NCBI RefSeq assembly: GCF_015291745.1
Contig: NZ_CP030059.1
Location: forward strand, 4,181,501-4,245,500
Length of the DNA: 64,000 bases
Reading direction: 5' to 3'
Origin: Bradyrhizobium sp. CCBAU 53351
GTDB lineage: Bacteria > Pseudomonadota > Alphaproteobacteria > Rhizobiales > Xanthobacteraceae
The position numbers were made by a program, and so were the translations under genes. The number at the start of each line of letters is the position of its first letter. Position 1 is the stretch's first letter. A model generated the notes under the pieces. That model saw only the letters and a list, made by a program, of their open reading frames with translations. It was not told the origin of the DNA and did not search any database. Of this stretch, positions 30,362 through 40,444 are shown piece by piece.

Positions 30362-30528
30362 GTGGAGGTGACGCCGGAGGCCCCCGCCGCTATACAGCCG
30401 TCACAAAAGCAGCATGGGATTGCGTGGTTGCGGCCTTGCCGGGAACGCCGTCTGCCCCTCTTTTAGGGCAGCGGCCAAACACCGATTCGCTAGAGCACCT
30501 TCGAAGTACGAGCGGACCAGACCAGCCG

Positions 30529-31158
30529 ATGCCAGTAACACTCCTCGACCTGATCCTGCTCGGTGTGATGCTGATCTCGGGCCTGCTCGCCATGGTGCGC
30601 GGCTTCATGCGCGAAATCCTGTCGATCGCGGCCTGGGGCGCGGCGGCGATCGTGACGCTGTACTCGTTCTCGAAGCTGCTGCCGACCGCCAAGACCTATT
30701 TCAACAACGACACGGTGGCGAGCGTCGTGGTCGTCGCGGGCGTGTTCGTGGGCACCCTGGTCGTGGTCTCCGTGATCACGGTCCGAATCTCCGACATGAT
30801 CCTGGATTCGCGCATCGGCGCGCTGGACCGCACGCTGGGGTTCCTGTTTGGCCTGGCTCGCGGGCTTTTGATCGTCGTCGTCGCGTTCCTGTTCTTCACC
30901 TGGCTGGTGCCGGACAAGCAGCGCCCGGACTGGGTCACGGGCGCGAAGTCCCGCGTGGTGCTGCAGGGAACCGGGGATTGGCTGATGGCCCTCTTGCCTG
31001 ACGACCCCGAGAACACCATCTTGAAGAGATTCAAGAAAAACAAACCAGATGATGATCAAGCTGATTCCGAGCAGCAGCCTTCGGGCAGTGGCGACGGATA
31101 CAGTAAACCTGCTCGTGACAGTTTGAAGAAACTGATCGAGAAACCTGCGGCGCGTTGA
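30529..31158 (+). CDS. cvpA: CvpA-family membrane protein
   Basis: 209 residues with four predicted helices in the first 135 residues (MPVTLLDLILLGVMLISGLLAM onward) and a hydrophilic Asp/Lys-rich tail. This matches the CvpA family, named for colicin V production and commonly next to purF. Its molecular role is unclear. The ATG at 30529 is preferred; an in-frame upstream extension is not hydrophobic or conserved-looking. purF begins 27 bases downstream. Confidence 0.88.
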   Translation: MPVTLLDLILLGVMLISGLLAMVRGFMREILSIAAWGAAAIVTLYSFSKLLPTAKTYFNNDTVASVVVVAGVFVGTLVVVSVITVRISDMILDSRIGALDRTLGFLFGLARGLLIVVVAFLFFTWLVPDKQRPDWVTGAKSRVVLQGTGDWLMALLPDDPENTILKRFKKNKPDDDQADSEQQPSGSGDGYSKPARDSLKKLIEKPAAR

Positions 31159-31185
31159 TTGCCCCGAAAGAGAGGCGTGGACGAG

Positions 31186-32709
31186 ATGCGACACCCTGAC
31201 CAGGACGCCCAATTCGATCTCGATCCACACGCCGGCCCGGGTCCGGCCGCGCTAGAGGTCCAGGACGATCTGGAGGGGGATACGCTGCGCGAGGAATGCG
31301 GCGTCTTCGGCATCTACGGCCACCCCGACGCCGCCGCCATCACCGCGCTCGGCCTGCACGCCCTTCAACACCGCGGCCAGGAAGCTGCCGGCATCGTCTC
31401 CTATGACGGCAGCCGTTTCCACAGTGAACGTCGGCTCGGTCTCGTCGGCGACACCTTCTCCCGCCGCGAGGTGATCGACCGCCTGCCCGGCAACATGGCC
31501 GTCGGCCATGTCCGCTATTCCACCACCGGCGCCACCATCCTGCGCAACGTGCAGCCGCTGTTCGCCGAGCTCAATGCCGGCGGCCTCGCCGTCGCCCACA
31601 ACGGCAACCTCACCAACGGCCTGACGCTGCGCCGCGAGCTCGTGAAGAACGGCGCGATGATGCAGTCGACCACCGACACCGAGGTGATCCTGCACCTGGT
31701 CGCGCGCTCCAAGCGCAGCCGCTTCATCGAGCGCTATATCGACGCGCTGCGCGAGATCGAGGGCGCCTATGCGCTGGTCTCGCTGACCAACAAGAAGCTG
31801 GTCGGCGCGCGCGATCCGCGGGGCATCCGCCCGCTGGTGCTGGGCGAGCTCGACGGCTGCCCGATCCTGACCTCGGAGACCTGCGCGCTCGACATCATCG
31901 GCGCGCGCTTCATCCGCGACATCGAGCCGGGTGAGGTCATCGTGTTCGACGAGAACGGCCAGGACATCCACAAGCCGTTCCCGCCGATGGCGCCGCGTCC
32001 CTGCATCTTCGAATACATCTATTTCTCCCGTCCGGATTCCGTCGTGCACGGCCGCTCGGTCTACGAGGTGCGCAAGGCCTTCGGCGCCCAGCTTGCGCGC
32101 GAGAGCCACGTGCCGATCGACGTCGTCGTGCCGGTGCCGGATTCCGGCGTGCCCGCCGCGGTCGGCTACAGCCAGCATTCCGGCGTTCCGTTCGAGCTCG
32201 GCATCATCCGCAACCATTATGTCGGCCGCACGTTCATTCAGCCGACACAGGCGATCCGCGAATCCGGCGTGCGCATGAAGCATTCGGCCAACCGCGCCGC
32301 GATCGAAGGCAAGCGCATCATCCTGATCGACGACTCGCTGGTGCGCGGCACCACCTCGAAGAAGATCGTGCGCATGATGCGCGATGCCGGTGCCAAGGAA
32401 GTGCACTTCCGCCTCGCCTCGCCGCCGATCCTGTATCCCGATTATTACGGCATCGACCTGCCGGATCGCGGCGGCCTGCTGGCGGCGACGCACTCGCTGG
32501 AGGAGATGCGCGAGATCATCGGCGCCGACTCGCTCGCCTTCCTCTCGATCGACGGCATGTACCGCGCCATGGGCGAGCCCGGCCGCGACCCCGCCAATCC
32601 CAAGTTCTCGGATCACTGCTTTACCGGTGCCTACCCGACCCACCTCACCGACCAGACCCAGACCGAGCAGCAGCCGCGGCAGCTGTCGCTGCTGGCGGAG
32701 GCGAGCTGA
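31186..32709 (+). CDS. purF: amidophosphoribosyltransferase
   Basis: First committed enzyme of purine synthesis, converting PRPP and glutamine to phosphoribosylamine. The glutaminase nucleophile is Cys38 in REECGVFGIYG, preceded by a propeptide of about 37 residues that would be removed. Glutaminase motifs VRYSTTGA and HNGNLTNG and the PRPP loop IILIDDSLVRGTTS are all present. AGAGAGG upstream favours the ATG at 31186. GTG at 31177 is an alternative. Confidence 0.97.
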   Translation: MRHPDQDAQFDLDPHAGPGPAALEVQDDLEGDTLREECGVFGIYGHPDAAAITALGLHALQHRGQEAAGIVSYDGSRFHSERRLGLVGDTFSRREVIDRLPGNMAVGHVRYSTTGATILRNVQPLFAELNAGGLAVAHNGNLTNGLTLRRELVKNGAMMQSTTDTEVILHLVARSKRSRFIERYIDALREIEGAYALVSLTNKKLVGARDPRGIRPLVLGELDGCPILTSETCALDIIGARFIRDIEPGEVIVFDENGQDIHKPFPPMAPRPCIFEYIYFSRPDSVVHGRSVYEVRKAFGAQLARESHVPIDVVVPVPDSGVPAAVGYSQHSGVPFELGIIRNHYVGRTFIQPTQAIRESGVRMKHSANRAAIEGKRIILIDDSLVRGTTSKKIVRMMRDAGAKEVHFRLASPPILYPDYYGIDLPDRGGLLAATHSLEEMREIIGADSLAFLSIDGMYRAMGEPGRDPANPKFSDHCFTGAYPTHLTDQTQTEQQPRQLSLLAEAS

Positions 32710-32830
32710 CGGCGAAGCCGTCATCCCGTGGCGGTGCCTAAGCGCCGAACTCGGGATCTCGATGTGTTGCCTCGAACTTCTAGATTTCGGGTTCGGTCCT
32801 GCGGACCGCCCCGGAATGACGACCACGCGG
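32703..32830. repeat. palindromic intergenic repeat after purF
   Basis: The region contains inverted pairs such as CGGGATCTCGA against the matching AGATTTCGGG further right, and GGTCCTGCGGACC. It resembles a common Bradyrhizobium non-coding repeat family that begins GTCATTCCGGGGCGG on the opposite strand. It fills nearly all of the space between purF and the SDR gene. Confidence 0.5.
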
Positions 32831-32868
32831 GGGCTTGTCCGGGCCGTCCACGCCTGTAAAACCCCGCC

Positions 32869-33609
32869 ATGACAAAACCTCTCGCTGACCGCATCGCTCT
32901 CGTCACCGGCGCCTCGCGCGGCATCGGCTACGCCACCGCCCTCGCCCTGGCGAAGGCCGGCGCGCATATCGTGGCCACCGCGCGCACGCAGGGCGGGCTG
33001 GAAGAGCTCGACGACGAGATCCGCAAACTCGGCGGCAGCGCCACCCTGGTGCCGCTCAACCTCACCGATTCCGACGGCATCGCGCGGCTGGGCGCCGGCC
33101 TGCATGAGCGCTATGGCAAGCTCGACATCCTCGTCGGCAATGCCGGCGTGCTCGGCCCCTCCTCGCCGATCGGCCATATCGAGCTGAAGGCCTTCACCGA
33201 CGTGATGGCGGTCAACGTCTCCGCGAACTTTCAGCTGATCCGCTGCATGGAGCCGCTGCTGAAGCAGTCCGACGCGGGGCGCGCCGTGTTCATCACCTCG
33301 GGCGCTGCCAACAAGGCAACCGCCTATGTCAGCCCCTACGCGGCGTCCAAGGCCGCGCTGGAGACGCTGGCGCGCGCCTGGGCGCAGGAGACCGCGAACA
33401 CCAAGCTGCGCGTCAATCTGTTCAACCCGGGGCCGGTCCGTACCCGCATGCGCGCCACGCTGATGCCGGGCGAGGATCCGGCGACGCTCGACACGCCCGA
33501 GCAAGTCGCCGAACGCATCGTGCCGATGTGCGCGCCCGACTGGACCGAGACCGGCAAGTTCTACGATTACAAGACGCGCACGCTGATGAGCTTCCGTTCG
33601 CCCGCCTGA
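32869..33609 (+). CDS. short-chain dehydrogenase/reductase
   Basis: 246 residues with the NAD(P) motif TGASRGIGYATALALA, NAG (LVGNAGVLG) and the catalytic YxxxK (PYAASKAALE). Family only; substrate not predictable. It follows purF after a repeat and may be expressed from its own promoter. Confidence 0.9.
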   Translation: MTKPLADRIALVTGASRGIGYATALALAKAGAHIVATARTQGGLEELDDEIRKLGGSATLVPLNLTDSDGIARLGAGLHERYGKLDILVGNAGVLGPSSPIGHIELKAFTDVMAVNVSANFQLIRCMEPLLKQSDAGRAVFITSGAANKATAYVSPYAASKAALETLARAWAQETANTKLRVNLFNPGPVRTRMRATLMPGEDPATLDTPEQVAERIVPMCAPDWTETGKFYDYKTRTLMSFRSPA

Positions 33610-33685
33610 TTGACTCGCATGCCTCCCCGCGATTGACTGCCGCCGCTCAAGCGGCAGCAAGCCGCAAGCCAAAAGGGAGGTCACC

Positions 33686-34834
33686 ATGACGCAATGGCAT
33701 GGTCGCGCAGGTTTTGCGCGTGCGCTCGCGAATGTCTCTCACGCCGTCTCGATCCTGGTCGTCGCGGTGGCATTCGTGCTTCCGGGCACAGCGCGGGCCG
33801 GCGATATCCCGACCTTCGCGGTCGATGCCTCCTGGCCGAAGCAGCTGCCCAACAACTGGATCCTCGGTCAGGTCGGCGGCATCACGGTCGATTGGCAGGG
33901 CCACATCTGGGTGATCCATCGCCCGCGCTCGCTCACCGACGACGAGAAGGGCGCGAGCCTCACCCCGCCCCGCTCGAAATGCTGCGTGTCGGCGCCGCCC
34001 GTGCTCGAGTTCGACGCCGAGGGCAATCTGCTGCGGTCCTGGGGCGGGCCAGGCCAGGGCTACGAATGGGTCGGCCGCGAGCACGGCATCGAGGTCGACG
34101 AGCGCGGCTTCGTCTGGGTCGGCGGCAATGCCGACAACGACAACGCCATTTTGAAATTCACGCTCGACGGCAAGTTCGTCGCCCAGATCGGCAAGTTCGC
34201 GCCGAGCCTCGGCAGCAACGACACGACGCAGCTTGGCAAGCCTGCCGAGACCGCGATCGACAAGGAGGCCAACGAGATCTACATCGCCGACGGCTACGGC
34301 AACCGCCGCGTCATCGTGTTCGACGCGACGACGCTGGCCTATAAGCGTCACTGGGGCGCCTACGGCAACAAGCCCGACGACGCCAAGCAGGCGCCCTACG
34401 ATCCCAAGGCGCCGGCCGCGCAGCAATTCGGCAATCCGGTTCACTGTGTGAAGCTCGCCAATGACGGCCTCGTCTATGTCTGCGACCGCATCAACAACCG
34501 CATCCAGGTGTTCAAAAAGGACGGGAGCTTCGTGAAGGAGTTCTTCTTCGAGAAGAACACGCTCGGCAACGGCGCGGTGTGGGACATCGCGATCTGGCCG
34601 GATCCGAAGCAAACCTGGCTGCTCAGCGCCGACGGCGAGAACAACGAGATCAGGGTGATCAAGCGCGAGGACGGCAGCGTGGTCGGCAGTTTCGGGCACA
34701 GCGGCCGCAACGCCGGTCAATTCCACTGGGTGCACGCCATGGCGATCGACGCCAAGGGTAATGTCTATACCGCCGAGGTCGACACCGGAAAGCGCATCCA
34801 GAAATTCAAGCTGACATCGGACGCACTCAAATAG
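33686..34834 (+). CDS. secreted NHL-repeat beta-propeller protein
   Basis: 382 residues with a signal peptide of about 40 residues, then at least five NHL-like blades (for example HGIEVDERGFVWVGG, ETAIDKEANEIYIADGYGNRRVIVFD and LVYVCDRINNRIQVF). Such six-bladed propellers resemble the catalytic part of peptidylglycine amidating lyase, but bacterial members mostly have unknown function. A periplasmic binding or scaffold role is equally possible. A strong hairpin follows. Confidence 0.82.
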   Translation: MTQWHGRAGFARALANVSHAVSILVVAVAFVLPGTARAGDIPTFAVDASWPKQLPNNWILGQVGGITVDWQGHIWVIHRPRSLTDDEKGASLTPPRSKCCVSAPPVLEFDAEGNLLRSWGGPGQGYEWVGREHGIEVDERGFVWVGGNADNDNAILKFTLDGKFVAQIGKFAPSLGSNDTTQLGKPAETAIDKEANEIYIADGYGNRRVIVFDATTLAYKRHWGAYGNKPDDAKQAPYDPKAPAAQQFGNPVHCVKLANDGLVYVCDRINNRIQVFKKDGSFVKEFFFEKNTLGNGAVWDIAIWPDPKQTWLLSADGENNEIRVIKREDGSVVGSFGHSGRNAGQFHWVHAMAIDAKGNVYTAEVDTGKRIQKFKLTSDALK

Positions 34835-34868
34835 CGTCTCAACGCATTTTGTCCAAAAAGTTAACCTG

Positions 34869-34905
34869 CGGATGACGCTGCGACGAAAGCGTCATCCGGC
34901 TTTAG
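34869..34905 (+). terminator. hairpin after the NHL gene
   Basis: CGGATGACGCT at 34869-34879 pairs exactly with AGCGTCATCCG at 34888-34898 (11 bp, 8-base loop), followed by GCTTTA. The T-run is short, so termination may be partial or need Rho. Confidence 0.5.
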
Positions 34906-35003
34906 GCGCATTGCCGCCGGGCCTCGGACAGGCTAGAGCCATCAGCCGGAACGAGGCTCCGGAAGAGAGCCGTCCGCATATTTGACAATGGAGGAAACCT
35001 TTT

Positions 35004-36230
35004 ATGACGACGACGTTCGCGCGCCGCTCTGCGGCCCTTCTGGCCTGTGCCGCCTTCGGTTTTGCAACATCCGCTTTCGCGCAGGACAAGACCGTCAAGA
35101 TCGGCGTGCTCAATGACATGTCGAGCCTCTATGCCGACATCGGCGGCCCGAACTCCGTGGTCGCGATCAAGATGGCTGTCGAGGATTCCGGCCTGCTCAA
35201 GAAGGGCTGGAAGATCGACGTCATCAGCGGCGACCATCAGAACAAGCCCGACGTCGGCGTCAACATCGCCCGGCAGTGGATCGACAACGAGAAGGTAGAC
35301 GCGATCGCGGACACGCCGAACTCAGGCGTCGCCCTCGCGGTCAGCAACCTCGTCAAGGAAAAGAACGCGGTGCTGCTGAATTCCGGCGCCGCCTCCGCCG
35401 ACCTGACCGGCAAGGCTTGCACCCCGAATACAATCTCGTTCACCTACGATACCTACATGCTTGCCAACGGCACCGGCAAGGCGCTGACCAAGGCGGGCGG
35501 CGACAGCTGGTTCTTCCTGACTTCCGATTATGCCTTCGGCCACGCGCTGGAGCGCGACACTTCGGCGGTCGTGACAGCGAACGGCGGCAAGGTGCTCGGC
35601 AGCGTCAAGCATCCGATCAACACCGCGGACTTCTCCTCCTTCCTGCTGCAGGCGCAATCGTCCAAGGCCAAGGTCGTGGGCCTCGCCAATGCCGGCGGCG
35701 ACACCACGAACTCGATCAAGCAAGCGGCAGAATTCGGCATCGTCTCCGCCGGCCAGAAGCTCGCCGCGCTGCTGCTGTTCATCAACGACGTGCATTCGCT
35801 GGGCCTGAAGACCGCGCAGGGCCTGACCTTCACCGAATCGTTCTACTGGGACCTGAACGACAAGACCCGCGAATGGTCCAAGCGCTTCTCGGCGCTCGCC
35901 AGCAAGAACGCGATGCCGTCGATGACCCAGGCCGGCAATTACGCGATGGTGCTGCACTATCTCAAGGCGATGGACGCGCTCGGCGGCAATCCGCATGACG
36001 GCGCCAAGGTCGTCGCCAAGATGAAGGAGCTGCCGACCGACGATCCGCTGTTCGGCAACGGCCCGCTGCGCCAGGACGGCCGCCGCCTCATCCCGGCCTA
36101 TCTGTTCGAGGTGAAGAAGCCCGAGGAGTCGAAGGGACCGTGGGACTATTACAAGCAGATCGCCACGATCTCGGCGGAAGACGCCGCCAAGCCGCTCAAG
36201 GACAGCGATTGCCCGCTGGTGAAGAAATAG
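35004..36230 (+). CDS. Liv-type ABC substrate-binding protein (orphan)
   Basis: 408-residue periplasmic binding protein with a signal peptide ending SAFAQ and the Leu/Ile/Val-binding family start DKTVKIGVLNDMSSLYAD. It is very similar throughout to the LivK-like protein at 49278-50501. Shared segments include KGWKIDVISGDHQNKPD (differing at one position) and GGDSWFFLT. No permease or ATPase adjoins it, so it may deliver substrate to the transporter encoded around 47-52 kb or to another. Substrate unknown. Confidence 0.9.
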   Translation: MTTTFARRSAALLACAAFGFATSAFAQDKTVKIGVLNDMSSLYADIGGPNSVVAIKMAVEDSGLLKKGWKIDVISGDHQNKPDVGVNIARQWIDNEKVDAIADTPNSGVALAVSNLVKEKNAVLLNSGAASADLTGKACTPNTISFTYDTYMLANGTGKALTKAGGDSWFFLTSDYAFGHALERDTSAVVTANGGKVLGSVKHPINTADFSSFLLQAQSSKAKVVGLANAGGDTTNSIKQAAEFGIVSAGQKLAALLLFINDVHSLGLKTAQGLTFTESFYWDLNDKTREWSKRFSALASKNAMPSMTQAGNYAMVLHYLKAMDALGGNPHDGAKVVAKMKELPTDDPLFGNGPLRQDGRRLIPAYLFEVKKPEESKGPWDYYKQIATISAEDAAKPLKDSDCPLVKK

Positions 36231-36240
36231 GCGAGAGGTC

Positions 36241-36322
36241 GTAGGGCGGGTTAGCCACAGGCGTAACCCGCCTCTTCTCTCATCTGGAAGACGGCGGATT
36301 GCGCTTCGCTAATCCGCCCTAC
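36241..36322. repeat. nested inverted repeat, family A copy 2
   Basis: Outer arms GTAGGGCGGGTTAG (36241-36254) and CTAATCCGCCCTAC (36309-36322) pair with one G-T-type difference. An inner pair AACCCGCC / GGCGGATT is nested inside. Compared with the copy at 16881 the arm sequences differ but pairing is kept. Confidence 0.8.
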
Positions 36323-36336
36323 TTCTAGTGCCCACC

Positions 36337-37593
36337 CTACGAGACCGTCCTCGGTCCACCCAGCGTCCGCACCGCAATCGCGACGCACACCACCATCAGC
36401 GCCGCCGCCAGCAGGAACGGCGCGCCGGGCAGATGCAGCGGCGCGTTGGCGCCGATGAAATAGGAAAAGGTCAGCGTGAACAGGAACGGGCCGACGAGCT
36501 GCGAGACGCTCTGCACGCTCGCGGTCGCGCCCTGCAGCTGACCCTGCTGCTCGGGCGCCACCAGCCGTGTCATCAACGCTTGCGACGCCGCACCCGAAAT
36601 GCCCCACAACGCCAGAATGGGAATTCCGATCCAGGACAGCGGCCCGGTCGGCGCCGCGCCCAGGACCACGAAGCCGAGCGCGCCACAGCACAGGCCGAGC
36701 AGCAACGCGTTCCGCTCGCCCAGCACACGCACGATGGGACCGATCGCGAGCCCCTGCACCACCATGGCGCAGATGCCGACCATCGCCAGCGTCAATCCCA
36801 CGGTCTTGGAATCCCAGCCGTAGCGATAGGTGGCATAGAGCACGAAAGTCGAGGGCAGCACGACATGCGCGACCTGCGCGATGAAATTGACGACGGACAA
36901 TCCGGCCAGCGCCGCGTTTGAGCGCAGCAAGTGGAGCGCTCCGAGCGGACTGGCGGTTCGCCAGCGAAACGGTGCGCGCTTGTCGGGCGCCAGCGATTCC
37001 GGCAGGACGAACAGCCCGTAGAGCGCATTGGCGAGGCTCAATCCCGCCGAGGCCCAGAACGGCAGGCGCGGATCGATGTCGCCGAGCAGGCCGCCCAGCG
37101 CCGGACCGAGCACGAAGCCGGCGCCGAAGGCTGCGCCGATCCGGCCGAAGACCGCCGCACGCCGCTCCGGCGGCGTGATGTCCGCGATATAGGCAAAGGC
37201 CGTCGAGATGCTGGCCGACGTAATGCCGGAGACGACGCGGCCGACGAACAGCCAGGCCAGCGACGGCGCCAGCGCCATCAGCACGTAGTCGGCGGCAAGC
37301 CCGAAATTCGACAGCAGCACCACCGGCCGCCGCCCGAAACGATCCGACAGTGCCCCTAACAGCGGCGAGAACACGAATTGCATCAGGGCCCAGGCGGTGC
37401 CGAACAGGCCGAAGATGCGAGCCGCGTGCGCGGTGTCGTTGTCGACGAAGCTCTCGATCAGCTTCGGCAGGATCGGCATGATGACGCCGAGCGCGAGCAT
37501 GTCGAGCAGGATGGTGACGAAGATGAAGGCAACCGCGCCGCCCCTCGCTGGCACAGCGCCCGGCGCCGTCACCTCTCCGGCGCCATCGCTCAC
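36337..37593 (-). CDS. MFS transporter, TetA-like drug efflux type
   Basis: 418 residues, 12 hydrophobic helices, with the loop 2-3 motif [16 protein letters not shown] of the tetracycline-resistance-like DHA1 subfamily. Likely a proton antiporter for a small molecule; tetracycline resistance is not implied. The GTG start at 37593 overlaps the stop of der (GTGA), so translation is probably coupled to der. Confidence 0.88.
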   Translation of the reverse strand: MSDGAGEVTAPGAVPARGGAVAFIFVTILLDMLALGVIMPILPKLIESFVDNDTAHAARIFGLFGTAWALMQFVFSPLLGALSDRFGRRPVVLLSNFGLAADYVLMALAPSLAWLFVGRVVSGITSASISTAFAYIADITPPERRAAVFGRIGAAFGAGFVLGPALGGLLGDIDPRLPFWASAGLSLANALYGLFVLPESLAPDKRAPFRWRTASPLGALHLLRSNAALAGLSVVNFIAQVAHVVLPSTFVLYATYRYGWDSKTVGLTLAMVGICAMVVQGLAIGPIVRVLGERNALLLGLCCGALGFVVLGAAPTGPLSWIGIPILALWGISGAASQALMTRLVAPEQQGQLQGATASVQSVSQLVGPFLFTLTFSYFIGANAPLHLPGAPFLLAAALMVVCVAIAVRTLGGPRTVS

Positions 37594-38975
37594 GACGGCC
37601 GCTTGCGCTTGTGCGCGAAGGGATTGGCCTTCTCGCGCAGGGTGATGCGCACAGGCGTACCCGGCAGATCGAAGGTCTCGCGCATGGAGTTGGTGAGGTA
37701 GCGCAAATAGGACTGCGGCACCGCGTCCGCACGCGAGCAGAACAGCACGAAGCTCGGCGGGCGCGCCTTGTTCTGCGTGATGTAGTTCAGCTTCAGCCTG
37801 CGGCCGGACACCGCCGGCGGCGGATTGGCCTGGACCGCCTGCTCGAACCAGCGATTGAGCGCCGAGGTCGGCACGCGCCTGTTCCAGACCGCATAGGCGT
37901 CCTGGACCGCCTGCATCAGGCGGTCGATGCCCTCGCCCATCAGGCCCGACACCGCGACGATCGGCACGCCCTTGACCTGCGGCAGCCAGTGATCGGCATC
38001 ACGGCGCAAACCCGAGATCGCGCCGCCGCCCTTGGTCTCCATCAGGTCCCATTTGTTGACGGCGAGCACGATGGCGCGGCCCTCGCGCTCGATCAGATCG
38101 GCGATGCGCAGATCCTGCTCCTCGAAGCGGTTCTGCGTGTCCATCATCAGCACGACGACTTCGGCAAAGCGCACCGCACGCAGCGCGTCGGCGACCGAGA
38201 GCTTCTCCAGCTTCTCCTCGATGCGCGAGCGACGGCGGAGACCCGCGGTGTCGAACACACGAAAATCACGGCCCTTCCAGTTGATCTCGACCGCGATGGA
38301 ATCGCGCGTGGTGCCGGCCTCCGGGCTCGTCAGCAGGCGCTCCTCGCCGAGCAGATGGTTGATCAGCGTCGACTTGCCGGCATTGGGCCGGCCGACGATG
38401 GCGACGCGGATCGGGCGGGTCGCGGCCTCCTCCTCCGTGAGCGGCACGCCGTCGTCCTCGTCCTCGTCCTCATCGACGGGCTCCGGCATCAGCTTGGCGA
38501 GCTCATCATAGAGCTCGCCCATGCCCTCGCCGTGCTCGGCCGAGATCTGGATGGGATCGCCAAGCCCGAGCGCGAAGGCCTCCATCGCGCCGGCATCACC
38601 GTGCTTGCCCTCGCTCTTGTTGGCGACCAACAGCACCGGCTTGTTGGCCTTGCGGGCGAAATCGGCGAAAGCGCGATCGGTGGGCGTGAGGCCGATGCGG
38701 GCATCGATCACGAAGAACAGCGCGTCGGCCTGCGCGATCGCGGCTTCGGTCTGCTCCTGCATCCGCGCGGTCAGCGAGCCCTTGGCGCCCTCGTCGAGGC
38801 CGGCGGTGTCGATGATGGTGAATTCGAGATCGCCGAGCCTGGCCTCGCCCTCGCGGCGGTCGCGGGTGACACCCGGCAAATCATCGACGAGCGCGAGCTT
38901 CTGCCCGACCAGACGGTTGAACAGCGTCGATTTGCCGACATTGGGCCGGCCGATAATGGCGATCGTGAAGGACAT
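37590..38975 (-). CDS. der: ribosome-associated GTPase Der (EngA)
   Basis: 461-residue protein with two GTPase domains in tandem. G1 motifs GRPNVGKS (residues 8-15) and GRPNAGKS near 195 are followed by DTAG in each half. A C-terminal KH-like domain follows. It is essential for 50S subunit maturation. It has the normal length plus an acidic linker between domains. It lies downstream of a lipoprotein and a TPR protein on the same strand. Confidence 0.97.
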   Translation of the reverse strand: MSFTIAIIGRPNVGKSTLFNRLVGQKLALVDDLPGVTRDRREGEARLGDLEFTIIDTAGLDEGAKGSLTARMQEQTEAAIAQADALFFVIDARIGLTPTDRAFADFARKANKPVLLVANKSEGKHGDAGAMEAFALGLGDPIQISAEHGEGMGELYDELAKLMPEPVDEDEDEDDGVPLTEEEAATRPIRVAIVGRPNAGKSTLINHLLGEERLLTSPEAGTTRDSIAVEINWKGRDFRVFDTAGLRRRSRIEEKLEKLSVADALRAVRFAEVVVLMMDTQNRFEEQDLRIADLIEREGRAIVLAVNKWDLMETKGGGAISGLRRDADHWLPQVKGVPIVAVSGLMGEGIDRLMQAVQDAYAVWNRRVPTSALNRWFEQAVQANPPPAVSGRRLKLNYITQNKARPPSFVLFCSRADAVPQSYLRYLTNSMRETFDLPGTPVRITLREKANPFAHKRKRPS

Positions 38976-39023
38976 CGGTCATTCGTGCGCTGCCGGGGCT
39001 GCGCGTGTCAATGAAATGAATGA

Positions 39024-39575
39024 TCAGCGCGAGAAGCTGCCGCTCGGCAGCGGCGCCGGGAAAGCTCCCTGCGATTGCTGCTGCGTGGTCTGGGTCGGTT
39101 GCGCCTGCTGGACCGGCTGATCCGGCGGCGGTGCGGTGGTGCGCTTGCGGACGATCTTGTGCTTGGGCGGCGGGGCGGCCGTGGGCGGCGCGGCCTCCGG
39201 CTGGGCCTCGCCGTCAACCTCGCCGGCAGGCGCCTCAGCCGGCGCCACCGCTGCGGCGGCCGGCTGCCTCGTCTTCTTAGCCTTGGCGCCCTTCGCCGGC
39301 TTGGCCGGCTCGGGCGGCGGCTCCGCGGGCAAGGCCGCGACGGCGGGCGCGTTCGGATCGGGCTGCTGCTGAGCGCCCTTGTACAGCTCCTTCGGCACGC
39401 CCTGTTCGAGGCCCGGCACGCCTTCCGGGAAGACCGGCTTGCGGTCGCCCGGCAGCTTCTTCTTGGTGTCGAGGAAGTCGAGCATGTCGCTTGGATCGAA
39501 GCTGGAGCAGCCGCCCAGGACGCCCGTGAAGGCGATCAGGACGGCGGCTGCGATCAAGCGTGGCATACGGCGCAT
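39024..39575 (-). CDS. proline/alanine-rich lipoprotein
   Basis: 183 residues with a lipoprotein signal and lipobox LGGC at about residues 20-23. The remainder is low-complexity, Pro/Ala/Lys/Gln-rich with no recognisable domain. It is probably a flexible outer- or inner-membrane-anchored protein. Located between a YfgM-like TPR protein and der. In other bacteria bamB occupies this position, but no propeller repeats are seen here. Confidence 0.7.
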   Translation of the reverse strand: MRRMPRLIAAAVLIAFTGVLGGCSSFDPSDMLDFLDTKKKLPGDRKPVFPEGVPGLEQGVPKELYKGAQQQPDPNAPAVAALPAEPPPEPAKPAKGAKAKKTRQPAAAAVAPAEAPAGEVDGEAQPEAAPPTAAPPPKHKIVRKRTTAPPPDQPVQQAQPTQTTQQQSQGAFPAPLPSGSFSR

Positions 39576-39619
39576 CGTGTGTCTCGTTTACGTCAGAGGG
39601 CCCGTCAGTGAGCTCTTGG

Positions 39620-40279
39620 TCAGCTTTTGGCGACGGGCGGCAGCAGGGCCTGGAGCGCCTCGGCGCGCGAGCGCAGCCCGGGCGGCGTCTCGCCGTCCTC
39701 AGCGATCGCCTCGAGCCATTTGCGGGCCGCGGTCATGTCGTTGTTGCGCCAGGCCGACAACGCCAGCATCTCGCGAGCACTATGGCGGAAGGTCGCTGTC
39801 GATTTGGGCGCAGCGGAGGACTCCAGGCGCTGCTGCATGTCGGCATAGCTGGCGCTATCGAGCACGAGGCCGGCGGCGCGGATCTTCGCCAGATCCTGCC
39901 ACTCACCGCCCACGCTGCGGTCGGCAGCAAGGTCGTCATACATCTTCGCGGCGGCCTTGGGGTCGCGCGCGGCAGCCTCGGCCGCGGCGCGCAGCCGCGC
40001 CAGGGTGCGATAGCCCGACGGCGCCTTGGCGGCGAGCTCTGTGAAGGCCTTCTCCGCGTCGGCGTGCTTGTCCTGCTCCGACAGCTCGACGGCCTTCTCG
40101 AAGGCAGCGCCGGCCTCGGCGGCCTTCTTGGTCTCCAGATATTGGTAACCACGCCAGCCGGCGACGCCCGCGACGATCAGCACCATCAGGGCGATGAAGT
40201 AGATCGAATATTTATCCCACAGCTTCTTGAGCTGTTCGCGACGTACTTCCTCGTCGACTTCGTCAAATAATTCAGACAC
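39620..40279 (-). CDS. YfgM-like TPR membrane protein
   Basis: 219 residues. A short cytoplasmic N-terminus (MSELFDEVDEEVRREQLKKLW) precedes one transmembrane helix (about residues 28-46). A periplasmic region of TPR-like helices follows. This matches YfgM/TPR_21 proteins, ancillary to the SecYEG translocon and periplasmic chaperones. First gene of the operon leading to der. Confidence 0.82.
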   Translation of the reverse strand: MSELFDEVDEEVRREQLKKLWDKYSIYFIALMVLIVAGVAGWRGYQYLETKKAAEAGAAFEKAVELSEQDKHADAEKAFTELAAKAPSGYRTLARLRAAAEAAARDPKAAAKMYDDLAADRSVGGEWQDLAKIRAAGLVLDSASYADMQQRLESSAAPKSTATFRHSAREMLALSAWRNNDMTAARKWLEAIAEDGETPPGLRSRAEALQALLPPVAKS

Positions 40280-40444
40280 TTATGCTAATCCCATGCCCGT
40301 CCGGGTGCGCGCGCCGAAGCGTCCGCGTCAGGAATCCCGTCCCCCACGTGGCGGCGAGGTACCCTAACGATATGGCGCTGGCAAGGCAAAGCGAGCCCGA
40401 TCAAGGCGTTAACCACCCGGGAGAGCCCGGATGGCCTGCCCGAC

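Noticed and set aside
33637..33657. CTGCCGC / GCGGCAG hairpin after the SDR gene
   Set aside because: No T-run and too short to call a terminator with confidence.
31252..33687. 811-codon leftward frame across purF and the SDR gene
   Set aside because: Antisense of two well-supported genes, typical of GC-rich genomes; no domain visible.
36337..37593. Tetracycline-resistance determinant
   Set aside because: The protein belongs to the TetA-like MFS group, but it is chromosomal, GC-typical and coupled to der; no evidence for resistance or transfer.
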